From Symbiodinium natans (lineage: Eukaryota > Sar > Dinophyceae > Suessiales > Symbiodiniaceae), in the NCBI GenBank assembly GCA_905221605.1, contig CAJNDS010000746.1:875961-905610 (forward strand): 29,650 bases of DNA, in the 5' to 3' direction. The translations under genes and the position numbers were made by a program. The notes beneath the pieces were generated by a model that saw only the letters and a list, made by a program, of their open reading frames with translations, was not told where the DNA came from and did not search any database. Below are positions 19,371 through 28,984 of this stretch, one piece after another (within the stretch, counting starts at the first letter, position 1; every line of letters begins with the position of its first letter).

Positions 19371-19645
19371 GCTCCCTAACCACACCCTCAAACCACCCTA
19401 AACTTTCTGGGGTTTAGGGTTTAGGGGTTTCGGGGTTTCGCGCTTAGGGTTTAGGGTTTAGGGTTTAGGGTTTAAGGTTTAGGGTTTAGGGTTTAGGGTT
19501 TAGGGTTTAGGGTTTAGGGTTTAGGGTTTAGGGTTTAGGGTTTAGGGGTTTAGGGATTTAGGCTCCCTAACCACACCCTAAAACCACCCTAAACTTTCTG
19601 GGGTTTAGGGTTTAGGGGTTTTGGGGTTTCGCGCTTAGGGTTTCC
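19371..19645. repeat. Longest TTTAGGG array with ~191-bp flanking duplication
   Basis: About 15 TTTAGGG copies run from 19444 to 19560. A segment of about 80 bases starting GCTCCCTAACCACACCCT is present at 19371 and again at 19562, nearly identical. The array plus its left flank therefore forms one full and one partial unit of ~191 bp. This points to tandem duplication or unequal exchange at a telomere-like array. Confidence 0.85.
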
Positions 19646-20300
19646 CGTCTCCGTTGCCAGCATGAGCCTAAGATCTGGTGAAAAGTAGTTTGCCGCCCTC
19701 AGTGGCTGGGCGTGTGATCTGCCTGCGCGAGAACTCAGGGTTTGAACCCTAAACCCTAAACCCTAAACCCTCAACCTTAACCCTAAACCCTAAACCCTAA
19801 ACCTTTGGGGTTAGTTAGTCAGGGTTAGGTGTGTAGGGTTAAGGGTGTTTGGGCGGGACGCTTCGTATAGGTGTGGCGAGGGAGGCAGACGAGGATGTCC
19901 CTAAGCCCTAAACCCTAAACCCTACACCCCAAACCCCAAACCCCAAACCTTAATGTGATACATGGAAGCAAGCGAAGCAGCCCGTTTTGTTCGTGGGATA
20001 TTGCCTGTGCTGGAGCCACATTCCCTAAACCCTAAACCCTAAACCCTAGACCCTAAACCCTACACCCTAAACCCTAAGCCCTAAATCCTAAACCCTAACC
20101 CTGCTGACAAGTCTCCTCGGCTTCAATCCCTGGCTCTAAAGCCACGCTCACCCTAAACCCTAAACCCTCAACATGTGCCCTTGGGCTCCGCAGAGGTCTT
20201 TCAGGGTTCAGGCTTTAGGGTTTAGGGTTTGGCCTCTTCAACACAAAAGGCCCATACTAAGCTACTCTACGACGACTAGGTTTAGGGTTCATAAGGTTTG
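19646..20300. repeat. CCCTAAA-rich mosaic with unique spacers
   Basis: CCCTAAA runs lie at 19744-19805, 19902-19955 and 20025-20100, with short runs at 20150 and 20215. Spacers 19650-19740, 19806-19900, 19956-20020 and 20101-20148 show no gene. The last contains GGGATTGAAGCC on the minus strand, which faintly recalls a tRNA T-arm. Confidence 0.8.
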
Positions 20301-20660
20301 GGGGGGTTAGGGGTCCCCTATCCCCTAAACACGTATGCCCCTAAACCCCCAATACCCCAATACCTTAAACTCTCACGCCTTACACTCTACCTAAACCCTC
20401 AGAACCCTGAAAACCTCAAACCCTCAAACCCTGAAACTCTAAAACCCGAAACCCCTAAAACCCAGAACCGTAACACCCTGAAACCCGGAAACCCTTGAAG
20501 CCTAAAGCAACCCTTAATCCCTGAACCCCTCAAACCCTCAATCCCAAAAACCCTCCAACCCCTAATACACCTGAATAAACCTTGAAAAAACCTTTAAAAA
20601 CATGAAAAACCGTATTTTCCTTAAATCGACCTTTAAAAAACATTTTTCCCTTCAAAAAAC
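20301..20660. repeat. Highly degenerate CCCTAAA-derived tract
   Basis: Almost every 10-12 bases carry an ACCCT or AACCC motif with variable spacing, grading into AACCTTTAAAAA-type sequence. No credible frame. Confidence 0.75.
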
Positions 20661-20970
20661 CTTCAAAAAACACCCCAAGAGCCCCAACGAACCCTTTAAA
20701 AAAAAAATCACAAAACCTTCTTTTTCCTTTAACGAAAACCTTTAAACAGAAACACGCCAAGAGCCCTAAAGAACCCTTTAAAAACCTCTTTAAAAACCTT
20801 CTTTTTCCTTAACAAAAACCTTAGAAAAAAACCCCAAGAACCCTAAAGAACCCTTGAAAAAACCTCTGAGAAAACCTTCTTTTTCCTTGCTAAAACCTTA
20901 GAAAAACACCCCCAGAGCCCTAAAGAACCCTGTAAAAAACCTTAAAAAAGGCCTTATCTTTCCTTAAACA
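20661..20970. repeat. ~77-bp tandem repeats, A/C-rich
   Basis: CCCCAAGAGCCCTAAAGAACCC-like cores recur at about 20673, 20756, 20832 and 20909 (spacings 83, 76 and 77), each followed by AACCTCTTTAAAAACC and CTTCTTTTTCCTT. A last core lies at 21076 beyond the poly(A). The frame on the minus strand here (Phe/Lys/Gly-rich) is a repeat artefact. Confidence 0.8.
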
Positions 20971-20975
20971 AGAAC

Positions 20976-20978
<3 letters not shown>

Positions 20979-21070
<92 letters not shown>
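20979..21070 (+). repeat. 92-base poly(A)
   Basis: Uninterrupted A run between the fourth and fifth cores of the 77-bp repeat. It could be a retroposed tail or slippage of the AACCTTAAAA motif. The true length is uncertain. Confidence 0.9.
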
Positions 21071-21071
<1 letters not shown>

Positions 21072-21103
21072 GAAACAAGAGCCCTAAAGAGCCCTAGGAA
21101 GCT

Positions 21104-21188
21104 CTCAACTGCGGCTCCCCGCCGGCCGCCCGGGGTCCGCCAGGCTGGTTTCGGGCGGCCCGGGGGCCGAACTCCTCCGCAGGTTGAG
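21104..21188. other. GC-rich hairpin beside the poly(A)
   Basis: CTCAACTGCGG (21104) pairs with CCGCAGGTTGAG (21177), and GGCCGCCCG (21124) pairs perfectly with CGGGCGGCC (21152). The ~85-base segment can fold into a strong stem. Its GC content contrasts sharply with the neighbours. Function unknown. Confidence 0.6.
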
Positions 21189-21204
21189 GCGGTTAAGGGC
21201 TGAG

Positions 21205-21320
21205 GGTTTGGGATTTGGGGTTTAGGGTTTGGGGTTTGGGGTTTAGGGTTTAGGGTTTGGGGTTTAGGGTTTAGGGTTTAGGGTTTGGGGCTTGGGGCTT
21301 AGGGTTTTGGGATTTTATTA
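21205..21320 (+). repeat. TTTAGGG/TTTGGGG array
   Basis: About 14 telomere-like units, many TTTGGGG. An AT-rich tract without genes follows at 21321-21620, carrying GGTTTATA-type degenerate motifs. Confidence 0.85.
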
Positions 21321-21639
21321 TGTGTCTTCATTTGTGTTTCATTTATGGGGCATATAATATATCCTATACTATAAGAGAGTGCAAACGGTTGTGTAGTTTT
21401 TTGTTTTTTGATGTTTGTTTCCTGTTTTTTAGGGTTTAAACCCATGTAGGATTGACACAGGTTGTTTAGGTATTTATAGGGTTGATATAGGGGTTCATGG
21501 TTTCATAAGGTTTATATAGGGTTTGCATAAGTTTAGGGATTTGCAGGGTTCATATATGTTTGTTTAAAGGTTTTATCGGGCTTTATAAGATTGAAAGGGT
21601 TTATCTTCCCCCCCACCCCCCCCTTCAGACAAACAGCCG

Positions 21640-21850
21640 AGATTTTTGTTTTGGGCTCGGCTGAAAGGGCACATTTTCCCAACACTGTGTCGTCAGGCCT
21701 GAAACCTGCCAAGCATTTTGCCGCCAAATTTTCCCCAATTCTGTCCTGAGCCCTAAATCCTGCCAAGCATTCCGCCGCTGATTTCGTCGCCAGGCCTAGA
21801 TTTTGCCAAGGATTCTGCCGCTGGGTTTGCCGCAGAAAACCCTCAAATCG
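21640..21850. repeat. Three imperfect TGCCAAGCATTCCGCCGC repeats
   Basis: TGCCAAGCATTTTGCCGCC, TGCCAAGCATTCCGCCGC and TGCCAAGGATTCTGCCGC start near 21706, 21760 and 21804, each preceded by a GCC(T/C)(G/A)AAA-like stretch. No coding signal. Confidence 0.65.
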
Positions 21851-21902
21851 GACCCGAAAAGTAAAGAAAAGTCTTCGTATGGAAGTGGGTTTTACAATTT
21901 AT

Positions 21903-22300
21903 CTAGGGTTGATATCGGTTTTCTATAGGGTTTGATAGGGTCCTTATCGGATTTAAGCATCCTGATCGTGCTGTCGCGTGCGTAAACCACGCGTGCCCGC
22001 CGAAGCGTGACCTCCACACATTTGTCCGCGTCACCAGCCGCAGCCCAAGCTCGCGCAAGGGCGAGGCCCCATCGACGTCGCCTCTTGGCGCGCCGTTCGT
22101 GTCGGCAAGCGTGGCGCTGTGGACCGCTACGCGCTGGTTGGCTCCACTGGCTGTGGTGCTCTCAACATTGCGCGGCGCAGCTGCTGACCACACCAGGTGG
22201 GCCCTCAACTCGGCCAGCACTGTGTCCGGCGCCATCTGCTGCATGCTCGCCACATCCACGGCTGCCACTGGCGCCGGCGGTGCTGGAGCGACGGAACGCC
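21903..22300 (-). CDS. Possible coding fragment, unidentified
   Basis: A GC-rich island (21960-22300) inside telomere-like AT-richer DNA. The minus frame, open from upstream of 22268, reads VASMQQMAPDTVLAELRAHL, an amphipathic helix, then PLRELGLRLVTRTNVWRSRF and an aromatic stretch before running into degenerate repeats and a stop at 21903. Composition and helix pattern look protein-like and better than the two plus-strand frames. I do not recognise a family. It may be one exon, a processed gene remnant or chance. Confidence 0.3.
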
Positions 22301-22449
22301 GCCGCTGGTATAGGGGTGAAAGGGCTTCTAAGGGTTTTTCAGTTTCGTGCTTGAAGGGCTTATGGCGAATTGATGGGGCTTTGTGGGTTTTTTTTTTGGG
22401 GTTTAGGGTCCTGAGGTTTCAGGGTTCAGGGTTTAGGGATTAGGTTCTA

Positions 22450-22570
22450 GACCCGGGAGTAACCTAGGAATAAAAAGGGTAACCTTCTTGGCTTTAAGGG
22501 GATTATAAGGGAACCCCCAACCCTAAGAAAAAGAAAACAAAGGAAAAAAGGGCCTACACCCGGTCCTGGG
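22450..22570. repeat. Dispersed ~115-bp repeat, copy 1
   Basis: Shares GGAGTAACCTAG, GATAA, AAGGGAACCCC, CCCTAA(A)A and GGCC.AC..CGG blocks in the same order with 24486-24594, about 75% alike. The start (ACCCGGGAGTAACC) and the reverse complement of the end of copy 2 (ACCCGGAGTGGGCC) are similar, suggesting short inverted termini. Confidence 0.6.
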
Positions 22571-22617
22571 GTTTTAAGTTTTAAAATTCGTGCAGCTGTT
22601 GGCCAAGGAAGGCACTG

Positions 22618-22695
22618 TTAGGGTTTAGGGTTTAGGGTTTAGGGTTTAGGGTTTAGGGTTTAGGGTTTAGGGTTTAGGGTTAAGAGTTTAGGGTG
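22618..22695 (+). repeat. TTTAGGG array, about 9 copies
   Basis: Near-perfect run ending in a TTAAGAG variant. The stretch 22696-22866 holds mixed CCCTAAA-like copies and no gene. Confidence 0.9.
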
Positions 22696-22867
22696 GCCTA
22701 GGGAAGGTTTAGGGGCTCTTAGGTTCCGGAATTCTGGTATGGCAACAAGGGAACCCTAAACCCTAAACCATAAGCCCTACTTCATAAACCCGAAGTATTG
22801 TAACAACCCTAAAGCCTAAACCCCAATTCATAGACCCTAAGCCCTGAACCCTGAACCCTCACCCTGC

Positions 22868-22943
22868 AGGTTTAGGGTTTAGGGTTTAGGGTTTAGGGTT
22901 TAGGGTTTAGGGTTTAGGGTTTAGGGTTTAGGGTTTAGGGTTG
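22868..22943 (+). repeat. TTTAGGG array, about 11 copies
   Basis: Perfect run that abuts the tRNA-like segment at 22960-23020. Confidence 0.9.
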
Positions 22944-22957
22944 CTTTATGAAGGAAG

Positions 22958-23014
22958 CCGAGCACTGAAATCAAACACGCTACCACTGCGCTTCCTAGGA
23001 GCAAAGCTCTACAT
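22958..23014 (-). other. tRNA-like 5' half (relic)
   Basis: On the minus strand GCTCCTAGGAAGCGCAGTGG continues with TAGCGTGTTTGATTTCAGTG. This resembles a tRNA acceptor strand, a D-arm with an A-box-like AGCGCAGTGGTAGCG, and an anticodon arm. No T-arm or matching 3' acceptor follows; TTTAGGG-type repeat begins instead. It is at most a tRNA or SINE fragment. Confidence 0.3.
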
Positions 23015-23035
23015 GTACTGCCAAAACCTCTAAAA

Positions 23036-23480
23036 CCAACCCTAAACCCTAAACCCTAAACCCTAATCCCTAAACCCTAAACCCTAAACCCTAAACCCTA
23101 AACCCTAAACCCTAAACCCTAACTCCAACCTGAATCCTCAACCCGGAGCCAAGTCCTTGTGAACCTCAGGCCGTACAAAAACTCGACCCTATATGAACTA
23201 TACCCGAAACCCTAAAACCCTAAAACCCTAAACCCCTAAAACCCGAAGAACCCAAAAACCCGAAAACCCTACAACCAAAAACCAAAAACCCTAAACCCTA
23301 AACCCAAAACCCTAAAACCCTAACACCCTAAACCCTAAACATTAAGCCCGAACCCTACTAGACAGCTCATCCGTGCAAGGCCTCGCGGCAGGCGGGAAAC
23401 GGCCTGAGGGAGGTCAACCCTAAACCCTAAACCCTAAACGCTAAGCCCTAACCCCTAACCCCCAAACCCTAAACCTTCGA
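23036..23480. repeat. CCCTAAA arrays, perfect then degenerate
   Basis: About 12 CCCTAAA units run from 23036 to 23125, degenerate CCCTAAAA/CCCGAAAA motifs from 23205 to 23350 and a short run from 23418 to 23475. The spacers 23126-23200 and 23352-23415 have no feature. Confidence 0.85.
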
Positions 23481-23960
23481 CCTACTGGTCCTTTCTAACG
23501 AAAGTTTCGTGGTCCCTGAAGATGGTCCACTACCTTCTTCAAAGAATTCTGAAGTATGGGCCCTTGGGTTTTACAGACTACATACGGGGTGTGTAAGGGT
23601 TCCCCAATTAAAGGCCCATAATCAGGGACCATGTAAGTACCTAGGAGTTGTCGTAGGGAATGAGGGAAATTAGGTACGTAGGGGAGGATACAGGGGTACA
23701 CCCCAGTCCCTACGAAGAACGAGTAGGTACACTCCCAATAAAGCAGTGGTTTGGGAACCAGGGTTCGGGTTTGGGGTTTTGGTTTGGCAGGGCGCTGACT
23801 ACGGCGTTAGGGATTAGGGTGTAGAGCTTAGGGTTTAGGGGAGGAAATCCGAATCCCTGGACTCGAGACCCAAAAGGCCTAAACTCGAAGCACCGGAAAC
23901 CCAACCTAAGTCCCCTCAACAACACACATCCAGCAACCTGAGCGCGAAAACCCCCAAACT
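23481..23960. other. Unique spacer, no gene recognised
   Basis: Balanced composition with short minus-strand frames (23495-23701, 23710-23925) that lack motifs. TTTAGGG-like copies lie at 23768-23845. Confidence 0.5.
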
Positions 23961-24345
23961 CTAAAACGCCCTAAAACACTAAAACCCTAACACCCTAAAA
24001 CCCTAAAACCCTAGAACCCTAAAACCCTAATACCTTAAAACCCGAATACCCTAAAACCCTAAACCTTACACCCTAAAACCCTAAACCCCTAAACGCTAAA
24101 CCCTTGATCAGGCCCCGGAAAACTAGGCCTAGCCGATTGTAGACACTCAGCCCTCGACCCCCTGATGCCTCGCTTGCAAAGCAACCTTCGGATTAGAAAA
24201 TGGACTCAAGGTGTTGAGTCTAGGTCTCATGGGGGTCTATGAAGCTAAGCCCCAACCCCTCACAACAAAGGTTCAAGGTTTACGGTTTACGGCTTAGGGT
24301 TTAGGGTCTAGGGTTTATAGAGGGTTTAGGGTTCAGGGTCTCCGG
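23961..24345. repeat. CCCTAAAA-type tract, then spacer and TTTAGGG copies
   Basis: Eight-base CCCTAAAA variants dominate 23965-24100. After a spacer at 24105-24265, TTTAGGG-like copies run from 24270 to 24340. Confidence 0.8.
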
Positions 24346-24485
24346 TTTAAGGAGGGCTTAGGATTGCCTTAGCCCTAAACACTCCGCTGCATATCTGCTT
24401 CGCGCTGACCGTGTCTGCCCCGCCTGTTCTAGACAGTCGGTGGTGCCCACGCTTTCGGTATCCTCCCAGGGTTCTTAAACTCTAA

Positions 24486-24594
24486 ACCTGGACACAGGAG
24501 TAACCTAGCGATAAACAGGGCACCCTTTTTGGTGGGATGATAAGGGAACCCCGACCCTAAAAGAAGAAAATAAGGCCCACTCCGGGTCATAGAA
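24486..24594. repeat. Dispersed ~115-bp repeat, copy 2
   Basis: Second copy of the repeat at 22450-22570, same orientation, with the same neighbouring telomere-like context. Confidence 0.6.
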
Positions 24595-24775
24595 ACTTAC
24601 CCTAAACCCCAGCATCCTACAGCCTTTGGGGCTTGAAGGTTTGTGGGGGTCTGAGCCTAAGCCCAATGGAGCATGAGCACTGAGCACCCCTAAAGCCAAA
24701 GCCGCAATGCTTTTAGGGTTTAAGGGTTTTGTTTTGCAGCCTAAACCTCTGAATCGCAAACTCGCTTTTAACGAT

Positions 24776-24861
24776 GTTCCCCCTGATACGAAGAATCCTT
24801 AATAGGGATTGTCATAGGGGTACTATAATCCCTATCAAGAGCTGCTAGTATAACAGGGAAC
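24776..24861. mobile_element. 86-bp fold-back element
   Basis: Arms begin GTTCCC and include TATAC/GATAC and (A/G)ATAGGGATT blocks on both strands; the core ATAGGGATT...AATCCCTAT is a perfect inverted pair. No clear target duplication. Probably a miniature inverted-repeat element. Confidence 0.55.
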
Positions 24862-25205
24862 CTCCCAACACATAGGGTTTAGGGAGTTCAGGGTTTGGAG
24901 TTTGGGGTCTAGGGTTTAGGACTTGAGGTTTCGAAGTCTTTCGAGTATCGGACCTAGTATCGGATGAGGAACTTCAGCACCTCTTCAACTTGCAAACCTA
25001 CCTGAAACCGGGCTCATACGAAATGTTTGTTTTGTTCCGCGCCGCCCTCAGAAGCAGTGGTTGGTCTTGTTCCGCGCCGGTCCTTCGGTCATTCTTTGTA
25101 AAGAAGATGTGCTCTTCTTTGCCTTGCCCCGTCAGGCTCATTGGTAGTGCTTGGCGTCACCAAGCGCGTTTTAGACTATCCCACGTGATGCCAGAAACTG
25201 GCGAA
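24862..25205. other. TTTAGGG remnants and plain spacer
   Basis: TTTAGGG-like copies at 24875-24925, then unique sequence. A duplicated TTTTGTTCCGCGCC-type motif lies at about 25028 and 25065. An 84-codon plus frame (24990-25244) has no recognisable motif. Confidence 0.5.
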
Positions 25206-25282
25206 GCATCCACCGCAGTAGTGGAATCATTCCCTCCACAGTAGAGGAATATGTCCTCCACAGTAGAGGAATACATCCTCAG
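25206..25282. repeat. Three ~23-bp repeats, each a small palindrome
   Basis: Variants of CCTCCACAGTAGAGGAATA lie at about 25209, 25232 and 25255. Each can form a CCTC/GAGG stem (CCAC/GTGG in the first). Spacing fits a tandem array. Confidence 0.7.
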
Positions 25283-25374
25283 CATCGGAGGGAAGTTTAT
25301 TTACATTCTGGAACAGGAATTATTTGAAGCCTCGCTCTGCTGAGAAGCGCGAACCAGGCTTCCGTGCATACCGT

Positions 25375-25500
25375 AAACCCTGATAGTCTGAAACCTAAAC
25401 AAACCCCAAACCCAAAAGCCCTTAAACCCGCGAAGCCTAAATAAACCCCAAACCCAAAAACCCAAAGACCCAAAAACCCAAAATCCCTACAAGCACGAGC
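25375..25500. repeat. Degenerate AAACCCAAAAACCC tract
   Basis: CCCAAA and CCCTAAA-like units without good periodicity. No gene. Confidence 0.7.
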
Positions 25501-25569
25501 CTAAACTAGCCCTCAACAAACCTTCAGAATACGACCTTCTCGGACCTTCTCCCCAACGCCAATACCTGT

Positions 25570-25985
25570 GTTCAAGAGTGGTTGTTGCTGCTATTGCCGG
25601 CCGCGTTCTTTGTTTTGCTGTTGCTGCAGGGGCATATTTAACTTGTTGTTGCTGCAGGCGCATATTTGTTCGCTGTTGCGCCGGTGTTTTTTGTTTAGGC
25701 TGTTGCTGCCGGGCGTGTCTTCTTCTCTCGCCGCGCGCACTCACTCACTCACTCCCTCCCTCACTCGGTCACTCAGTCACTCAGTGCCTCAGTCACTCAC
25801 TCGCGCCCGCATTTCGTTTGCTGTGGCATTCGGGTCCTTTTTTGCTTGCTGCGGCGGCCGGGCGCGATGCTTTTTGCTGTTGCCACAGGCGCGCTCACTC
25901 ACTCGCTCGCTGGCCCGTGTTTTGTGTGCTGTGGCTACGGGGCATTCTTGCTTACTGTCGCCGCGGGCCGCGACAACAAAAACAA
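25570..25985. repeat. Degenerate GTTGCTGCAGGCGCATATTT repeats with CACTCACTCACT tracts
   Basis: Cores of TTGCTGTTGCTGC(A/C)GG with a following GCATATTT or GCATTC recur at about 40-90-base spacing, mixed with (CACT)n tracts near 25738-25805 and 25888-25912. The Cys/Leu-rich plus frames and Gln-rich minus frame reflect the repeats; no conserved domain is visible. Confidence 0.7.
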
Positions 25986-26390
25986 AAACCACGGCCTCCC
26001 ACCAAACCTGAGCCCAAACCCTATATCCCCGTAAAGCCCTGAAGCCCAACAGCCCTAAACCCTCAAACCCTACGAAAACCCTAAACCCCTGGAGCCCCAG
26101 GCCCTGAGCCCTGAACCCCTAAAGCTCCACGTCCTAAACCCTAAACCCTACACCTTTATACCCTATACCCTCAACCCTAACCTACACCTTTATACCGTAT
26201 TTATACCCTATACCCTCGGCCCTAAACCCTAAGCCATATGCCCCAAACCCTAAACCCAGTTGTCTCCTGCGTCTGCAGGTGTACGGAGGTCTTGACCTTG
26301 CTGTTCGTTCGGGCTCGGGGGCTTGGGAAGCACCAGTCGGGCTTGGGGTTTAGGGAGCTTAGGCTGATAGGGGTTTAGGGAAAATAGGGT
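25986..26390. repeat. CCCTAAA-degenerate tract and short spacer
   Basis: CCCTAAA, CCCTGAA and CCCTATA motifs fill 26010-26250. Bases 26255-26390 are unique with two TTTAGGG copies. Confidence 0.75.
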
Positions 26391-26392
26391 TC

Positions 26393-26514
26393 AGTGTCCC
26401 TCTGTCCCTCTGTCCCTCTGTCTCTCTGTCTCTCTGTCCCTCTGTCTCTCTGTCTCTCTGTCTCCCTGTCTCTCTCACTCTCTGGCTCTCTGGCTCTCTC
26501 TCTCTAACTAACTC

Positions 26515-26547
<33 letters not shown>

Positions 26548-26710
26548 GTGTCTCTGTGTCTCTGCGTCTCTGCGTCTCTGCGTCTCTGTGTCTCTGTGTC
26601 TCTGTGTCTCTGTCTCTCTCTCTCTCTCTCTCTATCTCTGCCTCTCTCTCTCTGTCTCTGTCTCCGTCTCTGTCTCTGGCTCTGGCGGCTCTGGCTCTGG
26701 CGGCTCTGGG
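26393..26710. repeat. TCTG/TCTC microsatellite
   Basis: Polypyrimidine repeats (GTCCCTCT, GTCTCTCT, CTCTGCGTCT) with three CTCTGG(C/G) variants near the right end. Ser/Leu-rich frames are artefacts. Confidence 0.95.
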
Positions 26711-26765
26711 GTGCCGATCAGGGGAAAGGGACTACCCAGTCTCCCAGAAAGCTTCGAATCCTTTC

Positions 26766-26855
26766 AGCCCTAAACCCTAAACCCTAAACCCTAAACCCTA
26801 AACCCTAAACCCTAAACCCTAAACCCTAAACCCTAAACCCTAAACCCTGAACCCT
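26766..26855 (-). repeat. CCCTAAA array, about 12 copies
   Basis: Near-perfect array, one of the longest in the window. A GC-rich unique spacer without gene follows at 26860-26995. Confidence 0.9.
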
Positions 26856-27002
26856 AAAAGCTGGGCACGCGACGTGGGGCTGCGGCACTGGGGTCGACCT
26901 TCACATTGGAAACGCGGCGCGGGAGGGCTTCGGTCGACTTCTTCTTCGTTAGTGGCTTTAGGGGTTTGGAGCTCAGGGCTGAGGGTTTCGCAAGCCTCAA
27001 AG

Positions 27003-27320
27003 CCTAAACCCTAAACCCTAAACCCTATACCCTATGACCCATGACCCATGACCCTAAACCCTAAACCCTATGACCCATGACCCTAAACCCTAAACCCTAA
27101 ACCCTAAACCCTACGCCCTTGGGCACAAACTTATGTCATGCCCTCTGCTCCTCCCTGCAGCCATACCAAGTCACGCCTGCGTCCTAAGTCATGCCTTCCT
27201 TGGGAAGAAACCCTAAACCCTAAACCCTAAAACCTGAACCACAGACCCTAAACCCTCGAACCCCAGCCCCCCAAACCCTCAAGCCCTAAACCCTAAACAC
27301 TCAAACCCTAGACCCTAAAA
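27003..27320. repeat. CCCTAAA arrays interleaved with ATGACCC units
   Basis: From 27020 to 27085, ATGACCC heptamers stand in phase with CCCTAAA units, so a 7-base variant repeat has spread inside the array. Unique spacer 27120-27205 contains a duplicated AAGTCATGCC motif. More CCCTAAA follows to 27320. Confidence 0.8.
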
Positions 27321-28470
27321 GGTTTGCGGTCCAGACCATGATTCATGTACCCCCCGAGATTGAGCTTCTTTCCCCCCATGGCACTTCAAGAGCAACAGAA
27401 CCCCAAACCTTAAAGCAGTGTTTAGGGTTTAGGAGTTAGGAGTTTAAGGTTTAGGGCTTAGCTAAGCTTACTAAACCCTAACCGTTTATTAGAAGCCCGA
27501 ACCCAAGAACCCCAAAAAACCCTAAACCCCGCCTAGAATCCCTGAAAACCCACAATTGCTGCAACTCCTCCCCCCCCCCCCTTCCAGGGCCATGTGCTGC
27601 AAGCTTTCGGTTTTGGGGTTTTAGGGATGTAGGGCTTTAGGGCTTAGGGAGGGTATTATTGGGGTTTAGGGTTTAGGGTTCGTCTGCTAGTCGCTACAGG
27701 AAGAGTCGCCCCAATTCGGATCAGGGTTTGGGGTTTACAGGGCTGCAAGGGCTTATTCATAGCGGTTTAGTGTTTAGAGTTTAGGGTTTTTTGGGCTTAG
27801 GCCATAGAGTAATTGGACGTTCCTAACCCTGATCTTAGACCATGAACGTTACGCCTTACAAACCCTAGACCCGAGTTCACCCCTAGACCCGAGTTCACAC
27901 GATCATGCGGAGGCCGTGGTTGACAATGTCAAACAACCGCCCTTAACCCTGAACCCCAAACCCTGAACCGCGAAACCCTAAGCTAGCGTTGAGGGTCCAC
28001 CTCTTGCATGGAAGCATTCCATGCTCCCATGAATGTTCGTGTGTTCGCAGCCATAGCCAGATCAGCCGAAAATCCCTAAAGCCTAACCCCCCTAAACCCC
28101 TGAGAAAACCCTACACCCTAGGCCCGAAGCCCTGAATCCTGAACCCTAAACCTTAGGGTGTAGTTCGAGTTTTCGTGTTTCACCGCCCACACCCTACATC
28201 TAAGTCCACCTCACCCGCAACTTGGCTGCACTTGGTAGGGTAGCATAAACTAAAAAAACTAGCTGCCTTATTAAGAAACCCAATAAACCCCCCCTCAACC
28301 CTAAACCCCAAACCCCAAACCCTAAACCCTAAAGCCCCACAGAGGCAACTAGGGCCCTGGCCATGATTCGGCCCCGGCCTGGGCATGGCTAAGGGATTAA
28401 TACAGGGGCTGGGGAGAGGTTTCTGAACCCTAGCAAGCCCTGTAAGCCCCATTCATAAATACAAAATACT
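27321..28470. other. Mosaic of spacers and scattered telomere-like copies
   Basis: Isolated TTTAGGG or CCCTAAA copies lie near 27420, 27470, 27660, 27780, 27960, 28080, 28145 and 28300-28335. The spacers between show no gene. A 90-codon minus frame at 28180-28452 has no motif. The phrase CCTAGACCCGAGTTCAC occurs twice near 27864 and 27882. Confidence 0.6.
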
Positions 28471-28875
28471 CAACCCTGAACCCTAAACCCTAAACCCTAA
28501 GCCCTAAACCCTAAAGCCTAAACCCTAACCCTAAAACCCTACCCTCTAAACCTTCTAAACCCTAAACCGGGTTGCAGGGGTTGGGGACTGATGGCTTTAA
28601 CTTGCTTCTCCAATAGCCAAGGGGGGAAAAAAGGGTCAAACTTCATGATTCCTACTAAGTAAGGAAAGCCGAAAAGCTTATAGGGTACAAATTTGGGGCT
28701 CTACTTTTTGGATCCTTCTGTGAGTCTGGGTCAAGGGCGGTTTACACCGGGGGTTTAGGAACTCTCCCCCGCCGATGTGCCAAAAAGTTGCCTGAGCCCG
28801 AACCCTAAACCCTAAACCCTAGACCCTAGACCCTAAACCCTAGACCCTAAACCCTAAACCCTAAACCCTAAACCT
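28471..28875. repeat. CCCTAAA arrays flanking a 200-base spacer
   Basis: CCCTAAA runs lie at 28476-28570 and 28800-28875, the second with CCCTAGA variants. The spacer 28575-28795 is unique-looking, without a gene. Confidence 0.85.
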
Positions 28876-28936
28876 AAATAAGGAAGCCCAAAAGAGATGG
28901 CTAAGTAAGTAAGGGCTTGGAGGGATCCCCGGAGTT

Positions 28937-28962
28937 TGGGGGGGGGGGGGGGGGGGGGGGGG
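28937..28962. repeat. Poly-G run
   Basis: About 25 consecutive G. It is a potential G-quadruplex and a likely length error. Confidence 0.9.
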
Positions 28963-28984
28963 TACTGGATTGAGGATGTTTTGG

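Noticed and set aside
20101-20150. tRNA gene on the minus strand
   Set aside because: Only a T-arm-like GGGATTGAAGCC is present; no A box, anticodon arm or acceptor pairing.
25568-26042. Cys/Leu-rich secreted or membrane protein on the plus strand
   Set aside because: Two overlapping plus frames look equally hydrophobic because of GCTGTTGCTGC and CACT repeats; no start context or domain.
26548-26787. Ser/Leu-rich small proteins
   Set aside because: Three frames of the same TCTC/TCTG microsatellite.
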